Assembly (NCBI GenBank): GCA_930633525.1 | Contig: CAKNFP010000001.1 | Coordinates: 4,339,501 to 4,403,500 of the forward strand | Length of the DNA stretch: 64,000 nt | Direction: 5' to 3' | Source: Hyphomicrobiales bacterium | Lineage (GTDB): Bacteria > Pseudomonadota > Alphaproteobacteria > Rhizobiales > Beijerinckiaceae | In this document: in pieces, positions 35,504-44,871 of the stretch | How the letters are laid out: every line of letters starts with the position of its first letter | How positions within the stretch are numbered: the stretch's first letter is position 1 | Notes under the pieces: model-generated | Told to the model about the DNA's origin: nothing | What the model saw: the letters and a program-made list of their open reading frames with translations, nothing else | Databases searched by the model: none | Program-made: the position numbers and the translations under genes

Positions 35504-37071
35504 TTCTTCTTCCCCAATCCGGGAAACCCGCCGAGCCCGGGCAGTTTCGGCCCGAGGCCGGAAAGCCCGCCACCCATGCCGGGAAGCTTGGGGCCACCGC
35601 CGAAGCCGCCGGGCGGCAGAGCAGGCAATCCGCCCCCGCCAAGCCCGCCGGGCAGTTGCGATTTCATCTGCTCCAACATCTCCGGCGTCACCTTGGACGG
35701 ATCGATATTCGGCATGCCGCCGCCGCCAAGGCCAAACATGTTGCCGAGCGCGCCCGCGATACCGCCCCGGCCGCCCTTGCCCATGGACTTCATGACGTCG
35801 GCCATGGTCCTGTGCATCTTCAGGAGCTTGTTGACGTCCTCGACCTTGGTGCCGGAACCGGCGGCGATGCGTTTCTTGCGGCTGGCCTTGAGGATGTCCG
35901 GATTGCGGCGCTCCTTCACTGTCATCGAATCGATGATGGCGGTCTGGCGCTTCACCACCTTGTCGTCGAGATTGGCGCTGGCGATCTGGGACTTCATCTT
36001 GGCGACGCCCGGGAGCATGCCGAGCAGGCCCCCCATGCCGCCGAGCTTTTCCATCTGGGCCAATTGATCACGCAGGTCCTCCAGATCGAAGGAGCCCTTG
36101 CGCATCTTCTCGGCCATGCGCTGGGCGCGCTCGGCGTCGAAGCTCTCCGCCGCCTTCTCCACCAGCGAGACGATGTCGCCCATACCGAGGATGCGGTTGG
36201 CGACACGTGCCGGATGGAAGTCCTCCAGCGCGTCGACCTTCTCGCCGGTGCCGACGAGCTTGATCGGCTTGCCGGTGACGGCGCGCATCGAGAGCGCCGC
36301 GCCGCCACGGCCGTCACCGTCCATGCGGGTCAGCACGATGCCGGTGAGCCCGAGCCGGCCGTCGAAGGCCTTGGCCGTATTTACAGCGTCCTGGCCGGTG
36401 AGGCTGTCGGCGACCAGCAGCACCTCGTGCGGCTGCGCGACGGCCTTCACCTCCGCCGCCTCCAGCATCAGCGCCTCGTCGAGGGTGACGCGGCCGGCAG
36501 TATCGAGCATGACGACGTCGAAGCCACCGAGGCGCGCGGCCTCCATGGCACGGCGGGCGATCTGCACGGCGGACTGGCCGGCGATGATCGGCAAAGTCTC
36601 GACGCCGACCTGCTTGCCGAGCACGGCGAGCTGTTCCATGGCGGCGGGACGGCGCGTATCGAGCGACGCCAGCAGGACGCGGCGCTTGGCCTTGTCGGTG
36701 AGGCGCTTGGCGATCTTCGCAGTCGTCGTGGTCTTGCCCGAACCCTGCAAGCCGACCATCAGAATGCCGACCGGCGCCGGCGCCTCGAGATCGATGCTTT
36801 CGGCTTCCGCGCCGAGCATCGCAACCAGCTCGTCGTGGACGATCTTCACGACCATCTGGCCGGGGGTCACCGATTTGATGACCTCGGCGCCAACGGCGCG
36901 GCTGCGCACCTTGTCGATGAAGCTGCGCGCGACTTCCAGCGCCACATCAGCCTCGAGAAGGGCGCGACGCACCTCCCGCAGCGCGGCGTTGACGTCCTCC
37001 TCGGAGAGCGCGCCGCGCTTGGTCAGCGCATTGAAAATGCCGGAGAGCTTATCGGAGAGATTGTCGAACAC
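35500..37071 (-). CDS. ffh: signal recognition particle protein Ffh
   Basis: The SRP GTPase that binds 4.5S RNA and signal sequences. The 523-residue sequence has the N domain, the P-loop GLQGSGKTTTTAKIA near residue 108, DTAGRVTLDEALM, TRMDGDGRGGAALSM, and the M domain with its Met-rich helix region (GGMGGLLGMLPGVAKM). The C terminus is an unusual Gly/Pro/Leu/Met-rich tail of about 60 residues (GGGGLPALPPGGFGGGPKLP), longer than in E. coli. Its receptor FtsY is encoded at 45762-47006. Confidence 0.97.
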   Translation of the reverse strand: MFDNLSDKLSGIFNALTKRGALSEEDVNAALREVRRALLEADVALEVARSFIDKVRSRAVGAEVIKSVTPGQMVVKIVHDELVAMLGAEAESIDLEAPAPVGILMVGLQGSGKTTTTAKIAKRLTDKAKRRVLLASLDTRRPAAMEQLAVLGKQVGVETLPIIAGQSAVQIARRAMEAARLGGFDVVMLDTAGRVTLDEALMLEAAEVKAVAQPHEVLLVADSLTGQDAVNTAKAFDGRLGLTGIVLTRMDGDGRGGAALSMRAVTGKPIKLVGTGEKVDALEDFHPARVANRILGMGDIVSLVEKAAESFDAERAQRMAEKMRKGSFDLEDLRDQLAQMEKLGGMGGLLGMLPGVAKMKSQIASANLDDKVVKRQTAIIDSMTVKERRNPDILKASRKKRIAAGSGTKVEDVNKLLKMHRTMADVMKSMGKGGRGGIAGALGNMFGLGGGGMPNIDPSKVTPEMLEQMKSQLPGGLGGGGLPALPPGGFGGGPKLPGMGGGLSGLGPKLPGLGGFPGLGKKK

Positions 37072-37074
37072 AGT

Positions 37075-37296
37075 TCACTCCTCGACGTGTCCGGCCCGCG
37101 TCGCCCGGCGGACGACCAGCGCGGCCTCGAAATGCTTGATGGCCGTTTCGAATTTGTCCCGGCATCCGGGGGTGCAGAAGCCGACGACCGCCCCTTCGTA
37201 ACGCGTGAGGCTGTCAGCCGCGATCGGCTGCCCAGACCATGGGCAGAGCTCGTTGATCGCGTCTTCAATCCTCAATGGCGTGTCAGCCAATGCCAT
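37075..37296 (-). CDS. small Cys-motif (TRASH/YHS-like) protein
   Basis: A 73-residue protein with INELCPWSGQPIAADSL and VVGFCTPGCRDKFETAIKHFE, a pattern like zinc-binding treble-clef (TRASH/YHS) domains; homologues are often misannotated as glutathione S-transferase. Possible metal binding is inferred from the Cys spacing only. AGGAG five bases before the ATG at 37296 supports this start over 37317. It ends three bases before ffh. Confidence 0.75.
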   Translation of the reverse strand: MALADTPLRIEDAINELCPWSGQPIAADSLTRYEGAVVGFCTPGCRDKFETAIKHFEAALVVRRATRAGHVEE

Positions 37297-37994
37297 GTCC
37301 GCTCCTGCTATGCCCACCCATGCACGTCGTCTTCAAGCGCGAACACGCCCGAGGGCGCACAGCGCTGTCGGACGTTGACCTCCGGTCTCTCGGACCAGTC
37401 GGCGGCTCTCGAACACGGCAGGGTTCGGGCAAATATCCGCGCCTTATGAGCCACAGGGCTTGATGAGTCAAGGTTTGCCACGCGCCCTGGTTCTGCCCAG
37501 ATCTCAGTTGCGCCCTCTCAGGGCACCCTGCGCGCGGTCCATGTCGATTGTTACACCCGCCACTTCAGCGCTTCGCCCAGGCTATAGGCAATCGCAGAGA
37601 TCGCTTGCGCGACGTCATCGTCGAGGCGCCAACTCTCTTTGGCGGCAAGGCTACGCTTACGGGAGGCGACCCGAGGGCACAAGGCTTGTATATACAAAAA
37701 TAGAAGCTAAGAAGGGACAATATCCCGCGTATGGGCAAGTTATATCGGACCTTCGTGGAAAAGCCCGCATGGCTAATCTCACAAAAGATGGCGAAATTGC
37801 GTCCAATTCCACATGAGATCTTATTCTGTACAGGCAGCGTCATCGCAGTCGCCGCGCTGTCAATCAATCGCCTCAAGACCTGCAACCGACGCCAGGATTT
37901 GCCGCCGTTACATTGACCCTTCTTCCAATTCACGTTAGATCGCGCGAAGTGCCACGTTCCTGGCACAAACGACAGCGCTGGGGGGAGCGTCGAA
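37297..37994. other. intergenic region upstream of the glycosyltransferase
   Basis: About 700 bases with no convincing gene on either strand; the open frames present have unlikely composition. From ~37680 to 37900 the sequence is more AT-rich than the flanks and could hold the promoter of the glycosyltransferase operon or the edge of an insertion. I see no repeat or tRNA marking a boundary. Confidence 0.5.
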
Positions 37995-40148
37995 GTGGAA
38001 GTGCCGCAGACTTTTCACGCATCCATTGTTCTCAATGTACATCGCGAGGCGGTCTTCCTGAAGCGCACGCTCCTCTCCCTGGATGCGGCACACGCAGTGG
38101 CCCGCGCCGATGGCCTGGTCATTGAACTCGTGGCGGTGCTTGACCGCAGTGACGATGCGACCCGGGCTGTCCTGGCGGGACACGACCTCAGCGGCTATGG
38201 CCATGTGGAAGTCCTGGAGGTCGATAACGGCTCACTCGGCTTGTCTCGCAATGACGGGATTGCGAAGGCGCGAGGTGAGTTCATCCTGACCGCCGACGCG
38301 GACGATCTCGTTTCGACCAACTTCCTGAAAGAGACCATCCGGGCAGCGCACCGCGCCGGTCCGGACTGCCTGCTGTTTCCTGAATATCTCTTTGCCTTCG
38401 GCGCGAGCTATCATATCTGGGCCTATCGCGATCTCGCTACGGTGACGCCGCTCGCCTTCATCGACATGCATCCGTTCATTTCCCGGGTCTGCGGACACCG
38501 CCAGATTTTCGACAATCTGCCTTTCGCGGATGTGCCACTCTCCAGCGGCTACGCCTATGAGGACTGGCATTTCAACAGCCGCGCGGCAGCAGCCGGCTTC
38601 GACATGAGCATTGTGCCGGGTACAATCCTTTTCTACCGGCAAAGGCCGGGCAGCCTGCTCAAGCAGTCCGATTCCGGCTCCACGCGCCAGATTCCGCCGA
38701 GCCCACTGTTCGATCCCAAAACGTATATCGAGATCTGCGCGCCCTATTACGATGTTGTCGCGGATGCACCCGGCGCCCGCAAACCCGGGGATCCGCCGAG
38801 CCGCAGTGTTGTCACCCGCGCCGACGTCGTCAAGGAAATCAATAGTGCCAACGCAATCGAGCCTCTGATTGCGATGCCACATTTCGACTACTGCCCGATC
38901 GGCTCCAACTCCCTCCACGACCTGTCGGCAGGCGTCGCGTACTATGACCTATGCCAGGCGATCGGCGACACGCTTTTCGACGAGGTTTTCCTTCTGCCAT
39001 TCATGGCGCGTGGCGGTGCGGAAAAATACTTCCTCGAACTTCTCGATGCGATGTACGCGAGCGATCCGCTCACAAATATGTTGTTGATCTTCGGTGAGAA
39101 TTGTTCAGGGCCTTCCTGGGAAGATCGCGTGCCGCCCAATGCGACGATCCTGGACCTTGGAAGTCTTTGCAGCAAATTATCCCTGGATCAACGCTGCCTT
39201 CTGACACTCAAGCTGTTGCAGTCGCGGACACCGAATGCGCGCATTCACATGCGCGACTCCGCATTCGTGGGACACTTTCTCAAATCCTTCGGGCGTCTAG
39301 CACGTGACTTCAACTGTATATACTACCATTTTTCCGAGACCTATCAGACGCGAAATGGCGAAAAATTCATTTATCACAGTCCACTAGGCCTGATTACAGA
39401 CAATTTCGACGCCTTTTCGATGATTGTCTGCGATAGTATGACGATGATCAACAGCGATCGCCGCCGCATAGGCTTTTGCGAGGAAAAATGGCAATGTCTT
39501 TATGCGCCCGTCAGTGGGCCGGCCGTTGCTATTCCGCGGATGCCGGACGCGTCCCGGCATATTCTCTGGGCATCGCGGCTTGATTCCGAGAAGCGTCCAG
39601 AACTTCTCCCGCTGATCGCCAGACGTTTGGAGCGCCAGCTTCCCTCCGCGCATATCCACGTCCATGGCGGTACTGTCTTCAGCGGCTTCCAGGTGTCACA
39701 GCTTGAGGGGCTTAAGAACCTGACATTTCATGGAGCCTACAACGGCTTCGATTCGCTGCCCACGAACAACTATTCTATACTTATGTATACGAGTTATTTC
39801 GACGGAATTCCCAACACGATACTTGAGGCCATGAGCCATGGCCTTGCTGTGGTTGCGCCCGATATAGGCGGCATTCCCGAAGTGGTGATAGATGGCGAAA
39901 CCGGGCTTCTGCTGCCTAATCTTGAGGACAGCGAGGCCATGGCCGAGGCCTATGTCAGGGCATTGCTCCGTCTTCACCGTGATCCATCGTTGATCGAATC
40001 GTTCAGCGAGGCCGCTCTTGCGCTGATCGAGCGCCAACACTCCTACAGGACGCACCGCGCTCGCGTGGCCGAATTGTTCGGCCTCGCGCCGCACCACGCG
40101 ATGAGTCCACCGATATCCGTCGTTCCTGAGGCTCTTTGTTATGGCTGA
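37995..40148 (+). CDS. two-domain glycosyltransferase (GT2 + GT4)
   Basis: A 717-residue protein joining two glycosyltransferases. Residues 1 to ~235 form a GT2 (GT-A) domain: FHASIVLNVHREAVFLKRTL, VDNGSLGLSRNDGIAKARGEF and the metal motif TADADD at 99-104. Residues ~325-690 form a GT4 (GT-B) domain with ILWASRLDSEKRPELLP, LTFHGAYNGF, and EAMSHGLAVVAPDIGGIPEV starting at Glu611. No membrane segments or signal peptide are seen, so it is cytoplasmic, probably building a surface polysaccharide. The start is a GTG (37995) with GGGGGAG seven bases upstream. The methyltransferase gene overlaps its end by eight bases. No flippase, polymerase or precursor genes are adjacent. Confidence 0.88.
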   Translation: MEVPQTFHASIVLNVHREAVFLKRTLLSLDAAHAVARADGLVIELVAVLDRSDDATRAVLAGHDLSGYGHVEVLEVDNGSLGLSRNDGIAKARGEFILTADADDLVSTNFLKETIRAAHRAGPDCLLFPEYLFAFGASYHIWAYRDLATVTPLAFIDMHPFISRVCGHRQIFDNLPFADVPLSSGYAYEDWHFNSRAAAAGFDMSIVPGTILFYRQRPGSLLKQSDSGSTRQIPPSPLFDPKTYIEICAPYYDVVADAPGARKPGDPPSRSVVTRADVVKEINSANAIEPLIAMPHFDYCPIGSNSLHDLSAGVAYYDLCQAIGDTLFDEVFLLPFMARGGAEKYFLELLDAMYASDPLTNMLLIFGENCSGPSWEDRVPPNATILDLGSLCSKLSLDQRCLLTLKLLQSRTPNARIHMRDSAFVGHFLKSFGRLARDFNCIYYHFSETYQTRNGEKFIYHSPLGLITDNFDAFSMIVCDSMTMINSDRRRIGFCEEKWQCLYAPVSGPAVAIPRMPDASRHILWASRLDSEKRPELLPLIARRLERQLPSAHIHVHGGTVFSGFQVSQLEGLKNLTFHGAYNGFDSLPTNNYSILMYTSYFDGIPNTILEAMSHGLAVVAPDIGGIPEVVIDGETGLLLPNLEDSEAMAEAYVRALLRLHRDPSLIESFSEAALALIERQHSYRTHRARVAELFGLAPHHAMSPPISVVPEALCYG

Positions 40149-41232
40149 GCGTATAAGCTTCACACCCGGAGCGACCCCCTACAACACCATGCTCGCCGCG
40201 GAGCACATGGCGCGCTACCTCCTTGCACAGCCGCTGTGCGTAGGAAAACGCGTGCTCGACATCGCCTGTGGCGAAGGTTACGGGACGAGCTTCCTCAAGG
40301 AGAGCGGCGCTGCCACCGTCGTCGGAATCGACATTGCACAAGAGGCAATCGATGCCGCGAACGCGCGCTTCGCCGGCCCCGGCATCACATTCCTCGCGGG
40401 CGATGCGCTCTCCCCCGCGACTTTCCAGGGGCGCGGGCCGTTCGATCTCATCACCTGTTTCGAGACGATCGAACATGTATCAGACCCCAGCCGGTTGCTG
40501 GGAAATCTCCGCGACATGCTGGCACCCGGCGGCGCGATCATCGTCAGTTGCCCGAATGATGCGATCGATGAGAGCCGCGGCATCCAAAATCCCTACCACC
40601 AGCGTATGTACACGCTGCAGGAGTTCAAGGAGACGACGGAGGCGGTCTTGGGCCCCGCCACCCAGTGGCTCCTTGGGACGCCCCTGACGGGATTGACCAT
40701 CATTCCGTGCGACAGCCCAAAATTGCAGAACGGCAACACCGCGATGGAGCTCGCACTCCAGACCGATGCCGTCGAGCGCTCCTTCATGATTCCCGCTCAG
40801 AAGAACCAGAGCGTGGAAGCCGAAACCGCGACCTTCTTTGTCGGCCTCTGGAACGCGTCGGCCCAGGCGACACAGGTCATCGCTCCGATGTCCCGACCGA
40901 GTTATCTGGAATATTGGTTCGAGATCGAACGTCTGAAAAGCGTCGCCGCCGACCAGGCAGCCGATATCGCCCACTACCGCGAGCTCGCCCGCGTGTCGGA
41001 GACGCGCGCCCGGGAAATCAGACGCATCGCGGCCTTTGAAAAAGATACGCTCGTCGCGGAAGTCACCGAGTTGCGGTACTTCCACGACGTCGCCTACCAA
41101 TCCCGCGCTCATCGCGTGGCAGCCGCCTATATCCGCCATGCAAGCGGCGGCGGCTTCGTGGCGCGGGTGCTGCGGCTGTTCCGCAGGATCGCGGGGGGGG
41201 GCCTGCGTGTTGTGCGCAAGTTGGTGCGATAA
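40141..41232 (+). CDS. class I SAM methyltransferase with C-terminal coiled coil and basic tail
   Basis: A 363-residue methyltransferase. The Rossmann core (residues ~35-150) shows VLDIACGEGYGTSFL (SAM motif I), VVGIDIAQEAIDAA, and DLITCFETIEHVSDP. Residues ~260-310 are charged and heptad-like (IERLKSVAADQAADIAHYRE), a likely coiled coil, and the end (VARVLRLFRRIAGGG to VRKLVR) is an amphipathic basic tail that could hold the protein at the membrane. A run of nine G at 41193-41201 lies in the last 14 codons; a change of length there would replace the tail. It overlaps the glycosyltransferase gene, so methylation of its glycan product is the natural guess. Confidence 0.85.
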   Translation: MAERISFTPGATPYNTMLAAEHMARYLLAQPLCVGKRVLDIACGEGYGTSFLKESGAATVVGIDIAQEAIDAANARFAGPGITFLAGDALSPATFQGRGPFDLITCFETIEHVSDPSRLLGNLRDMLAPGGAIIVSCPNDAIDESRGIQNPYHQRMYTLQEFKETTEAVLGPATQWLLGTPLTGLTIIPCDSPKLQNGNTAMELALQTDAVERSFMIPAQKNQSVEAETATFFVGLWNASAQATQVIAPMSRPSYLEYWFEIERLKSVAADQAADIAHYRELARVSETRAREIRRIAAFEKDTLVAEVTELRYFHDVAYQSRAHRVAAAYIRHASGGGFVARVLRLFRRIAGGGLRVVRKLVR

Positions 41233-41246
41233 GCCGACAGTAGTCT

Positions 41247-42041
41247 CTATTTGGGCTGCACGTAGACGTTGATCTCGAGTTCCGGGTCATCCGGGTCCAT
41301 CGTGCGCGATGGATATTCCTCGATGAAGGTGTCCTTCGCGACCATATTCTTGGAGTCGAGATAGGCGGTGATCGCCTCGTAAGTCGTGTCGATTTCGTCG
41401 TAGGGCGCCTTGTGCACGAAGCGCAATGCCCGCCCGGACGGGGTCACGCCGGCCGTAATTCCAGGCGCGATCTCACCGCCGCCCGGAAACGGCGCGGCGA
41501 GCGGAACCATCGCTTCGAAACGGAAATGGGTGTCATCCGCTGACAGGAAGACGGCGAGCGGCCGCCCGGCTGGTTTCAGACCCGCCTTCGCCAGGGCGTC
41601 CTGGATGCGGGTGAAGCTCTCTGTCAGGTTCTTGAAGCCATCGTCCCATGAGCTCTCACCGCCCTTCAAAACCGCTGCCGGCTTCTCGGGAAGGGTCACG
41701 GCCTCAGCATCGCCGCTGTTGCCGGTGGAAGGCACGAGAGCTGGCAATTCCTCCACCACCCGGGGCGGGGCCTGCACCCCTTCGGCAGGAGCCGGTGCGG
41801 GGGAAGAGGTCGCCGGGGGTTGCGCGGCCTCCTGCGCCAAAGCGGTGGGCGCCAGGACAGGGCCTGCGGCAAACAAGGCGGCCATGACGAGCGCAGAGAC
41901 GACCAGCGCCGCGACCGGCCGCGATGCCCAAGGTCCATGGTGGTCGCGCGCTTTGCGGCGCGCGCCCGGACGAGGCACGATTTGCAGGATTGCAACTTCA
42001 CCCAACGCCCGGCTCTCCATCATTGCCTGGCTCCTCGCCAC
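41247..42041 (-). CDS. exported GyrI-like (effector-binding) domain protein
   Basis: A 264-residue protein with an N-terminal membrane segment (PVAALVVSALVMAALFAAGP, residues ~44-63) and an Ala/Pro linker (QPPATSSPAPAPAEGVQAPP), then a domain with DDTHFRFEAMVPLAAPFP, FVHKAPYDEIDTTYEAITAYL and DDPELEINVYVQPK. This is the GyrI/AraC-effector-binding fold, which binds small hydrophobic or cationic compounds. Being outside the cytoplasm is unusual for the fold. The start at 42041 is uncertain; ATG codons seven and eight residues in are also possible. Confidence 0.78.
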   Translation of the reverse strand: MARSQAMMESRALGEVAILQIVPRPGARRKARDHHGPWASRPVAALVVSALVMAALFAAGPVLAPTALAQEAAQPPATSSPAPAPAEGVQAPPRVVEELPALVPSTGNSGDAEAVTLPEKPAAVLKGGESSWDDGFKNLTESFTRIQDALAKAGLKPAGRPLAVFLSADDTHFRFEAMVPLAAPFPGGGEIAPGITAGVTPSGRALRFVHKAPYDEIDTTYEAITAYLDSKNMVAKDTFIEEYPSRTMDPDDPELEINVYVQPK

Positions 42042-42268
42042 AGCCGCGAATCGCTACCTTTTCGCTGTCGCGACGATACGATTCTCGGCGTCCGTGAGCG
42101 AGAGATGCTTTAGGCGATGTTCATCGCGATTTGGTGCTTATTTGCGGCAGAGTGCGCCCTAGCGCGCAAATAACTGAAAACTGTGATGTCTTTGACGGAT
42201 TGGCACCCTCTCGCAATCATTCTACAAGACCCCCATCTTTCCAGACGTTTGCACCAACGGCCAAAACC

Positions 42269-43138
42269 ATGAGCACGCTCGCCAATCACCCCTTCGCCAA
42301 GATGAACGGCATCGGCAACGAGATCGTCGTGCTCGACCTGCGCGGCTCCGAGCATGTCGTGACGCCGGCGGAAGCGCGTGCCATCGCCGGCGATCCGCGT
42401 TCCCGTTTCGACCAGTTGATGGTGCTGCATGCCCCCGTCACGCCGGGCACCGATGCCTTCATGCGCATCTACAACACCGATGGCTCGGAATCGGCCGCAT
42501 GCGGCAACGGCACGCGCTGCGTGGCCTGGCACCTGATGCAGGATGGCGATCGCGACAGCCTGACGCTCGAAACGGCCGCCGGCCTCCTGCCCTCGACCCG
42601 CGTCGACGCACTCACCTTCACCGTCGACATGGGCACGCCGCGCTTCAACTGGGACCAGATCCCGCTGGCGGAGGAATTCCGCGACACCCGCGCCATCGAG
42701 CTGCAGATCGGCCCGATCGACGCGCCGATCCTGCATTCGCCGTCCGCCGTCAACATAGGCAACCCTCATGCCATCTTCTGGGTGGACGACGTGAAGGCCT
42801 ACGACCTGCCGACCATCGGTCCGCTGCTCGAGAACCACCCCATCTTTCCCGAACGCGCCAATATCTCGCTCGCGGCCGTGAAGGATCGCCGGCACATCGA
42901 TCTATGGGTATGGGAGCGTGGCGCCGGCATCACGCGCGCCTGTGGATCGGCCGCCTGTGCCGCGGCTGTCGCGGCCGCGCGCAAGAATCTCACCGATCGC
43001 GAGGTGGTCGTCAGCCTGCCGGGCGGCGACCTCACCATCACCTGGCGGGAAAGCGACGGTCATGTGCTGATGACGGGCGCGGTGGCCTTCGAATGGGAAG
43101 ACCGCTTCCCGCCCCAGCTCTTCACGGGCGCCGCCTGA
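42269..43138 (+). CDS. dapF: diaminopimelate epimerase
   Basis: Converts LL- to meso-diaminopimelate for lysine and peptidoglycan. The 289-residue sequence has [18 protein letters not shown], the two catalytic Cys in [14 protein letters not shown] and [13 protein letters not shown], and the [15 protein letters not shown] loop. The ATG 42269 gives the family start; an earlier in-frame start at 42131 would add 46 foreign residues. Its TGA overlaps the mtaB ATG (TGATG). Confidence 0.96.
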   Translation: MSTLANHPFAKMNGIGNEIVVLDLRGSEHVVTPAEARAIAGDPRSRFDQLMVLHAPVTPGTDAFMRIYNTDGSESAACGNGTRCVAWHLMQDGDRDSLTLETAAGLLPSTRVDALTFTVDMGTPRFNWDQIPLAEEFRDTRAIELQIGPIDAPILHSPSAVNIGNPHAIFWVDDVKAYDLPTIGPLLENHPIFPERANISLAAVKDRRHIDLWVWERGAGITRACGSAACAAAVAAARKNLTDREVVVSLPGGDLTITWRESDGHVLMTGAVAFEWEDRFPPQLFTGAA

Positions 43139-44385
43139 TGGCGATCGACGTCGTCACCTTCGGCTGCCGGCTGAACATCTACGAATCGGAGGCGATGAAA
43201 CGCCATGCCGATGCAGCCGGCGCCGACGACCTCGTCATCATCAACACCTGCGCTGTGACCGCCGAGGCCAGCCGGCAAGCCCGCCAGACCATCCGCAGAC
43301 TTCGCCGCGAGCGGCCGCAGGCGCGCATCGTCGTTACCGGCTGCGCCGCCCAGATCGAAGCGGCCAGCTTCTCCGCCATGGCCGAGGTCGACCACGTCAT
43401 CGGCAACACCGAGAAGATGCAGGCCGCCACCTGGAGCGCGCTCTCGGGCTCCGCCCCCACGGAGCGCATCCTCGTCGGCGACATCATGGCGGTGAAGGAA
43501 ACCGCGAGCCATCTGGTCGATGGCTATGGCGGGCTGCCCCGCGCCTTCGTGCAGGTGCAGAACGGCTGTGACCACCGTTGCACCTTCTGCATTATCCCGT
43601 ATGGCCGCGGCAATTCGCGCTCCGTGGCCATGGGCGCCGTCGTCGATCAGGTGCGGAGTCTCACGGAAAACGGCTGCGGAGAGGTTGTCGTCACGGGGGT
43701 CGACATCACGAGCTACGGCCGCGACCTGCCGGGCACGCCGACGCTCGGCCGCCTCGTCAAGCAGATCCTCAGGCATGTGCCCGAGTTGCCGCGCCTGCGC
43801 ATCTCATCGATCGACTCCGTCGAGGCCGACGACGATCTGCTCGACGCGCTGGCCACGGAGCCGCGCCTGATGCCGCACCTGCAACTCTCGCTGCAGGCGG
43901 GCGATGATCTCATCCTGAAGCGCATGAAGCGCCGCCACCTGCGCGACGACGCCATCCGCTTCTGCGAGGATATGCGCAAGCTCCGGCCGGACGTGGTGTT
44001 CGGCGCCGACATCATCGCCGGTTTTCCGACAGAGACCGAGGAGATGTTCGCGCGCTCGCTCGCCATCGTCGACGAATGCGACCTCACCCATCTCCATGTC
44101 TTCCCCTTCTCGCCGCGCCCCGGCACGCCGGCCGCGCGCATGCCGCAGGTCGATCGCGCGCTCGTTAAAGACCGCGCCCGTCGCCTGCGCGAGAAAGGTG
44201 AGGAAGCGCTCGTCCGGCATCTCGCGCGGGAAGTCGGCCGTCATGTGCCGGTGCTCACCGAAAACGCCGAGCTTGGCCGCACCGAGGGTTTCACACTGGT
44301 GCGCCTGGCCTCCGCCGCCGTCCCCGGCCGCATCCTGAACGTCACCATCGCCGGCCACGACGGGCACGAGCTGCTGGCGGCCTGA
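43138..44385 (+). CDS. mtaB: tRNA t6A37 methylthiotransferase MtaB
   Basis: A radical SAM methylthiotransferase that turns t6A37 of tRNA into ms2t6A37. The 415-residue sequence has VVTFGCRLNIYESEAMK, INTCAVTAEASRQARQ and VTGCAAQIE (the three Cys of the N-terminal cluster), then NGCDHRCTFCIIPYGRG (CxxxCxxC), and ends with a short TRAM-like region. It is coupled to dapF through a one-base stop/start overlap. Confidence 0.95.
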   Translation: MAIDVVTFGCRLNIYESEAMKRHADAAGADDLVIINTCAVTAEASRQARQTIRRLRRERPQARIVVTGCAAQIEAASFSAMAEVDHVIGNTEKMQAATWSALSGSAPTERILVGDIMAVKETASHLVDGYGGLPRAFVQVQNGCDHRCTFCIIPYGRGNSRSVAMGAVVDQVRSLTENGCGEVVVTGVDITSYGRDLPGTPTLGRLVKQILRHVPELPRLRISSIDSVEADDDLLDALATEPRLMPHLQLSLQAGDDLILKRMKRRHLRDDAIRFCEDMRKLRPDVVFGADIIAGFPTETEEMFARSLAIVDECDLTHLHVFPFSPRPGTPAARMPQVDRALVKDRARRLREKGEEALVRHLAREVGRHVPVLTENAELGRTEGFTLVRLASAAVPGRILNVTIAGHDGHELLAA

Positions 44386-44440
44386 AACCAATCAGGATCT
44401 CCGGCGCAAGGCCAGGAATCACGCGCGACGGTTTCAACCG

Positions 44441-44810
44441 CTCACCTCTCCCTGAAGGGAGAGGTCGCGCCGAAGGCTCGGGTGAGGGGAGCGCCCGCTC
44501 CGGAAACATCCCCCTCACCCCGGCCCTCTCCCCGCCGGGGAGAGGGAGAAACGCTGGTGGCCGCGCCTCCGTGGCCATCCCGGCCGTCACCATAGCCGGC
44601 CAAGACGGCGGGGATCGCACGAGGGAGCCGGCGCGTTGATCCCTCCCCTCGGGGGAGGGTGGCCTCGCGTCAGCGACGTCGAGCGGGGCACGCGGCAGGA
44701 GACCGGGCTCTCCTCGGCCAGTACGCATCTTCTTCTTCCAGTCGGGTCAGCGTCAGGTGGACCCCACCCGGCGCCTGCGGCGCCACCCTCCCCTGAGGGG
44801 AGGGATCGGC
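44441..44810. repeat. cluster of intergenic palindromes
   Basis: This gap between mtaB and the RluA-family gene (44386-44871, 486 bases, no gene seen) is packed with perfect hairpins. ACCTCTCCCT/AGGGAGAGGT lies at 44444-44465 and CCCTCTCCCC/GGGGAGAGGG at 44524-44546, enclosed by GGTGAGGGG (44481) and CCCCTCACC (44510). A second pair, GATCCCTCCCCT (44638-44649) and AGGGGAGGGATC (about 44796-44807), encloses another 145 bases. They resemble the CTCACC...GGGAGAGG intergenic repeats common in Hyphomicrobiales. Confidence 0.8.
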
Positions 44811-44871
44811 CCGTCGCGACTGACTTGGTGACACCCCGTTTCCGGCCACAAACCATCACATTGAAGTCGGT

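Noticed and set aside
35656..37449. 597-codon open frame antisense to ffh
   Set aside because: Produced by codon bias of ffh on the other strand; no domain, and Ffh is unmistakable.
37460..37816. 118-codon plus-strand frame upstream of the glycosyltransferase
   Set aside because: Composition is Arg/Ser-rich without hydrophobic pattern, no ribosome-binding site, and no recognisable family.
44441..44810. CRISPR array
   Set aside because: The repeats are inverted palindromes of differing sequence, not regularly spaced direct repeats, and no cas genes are present.
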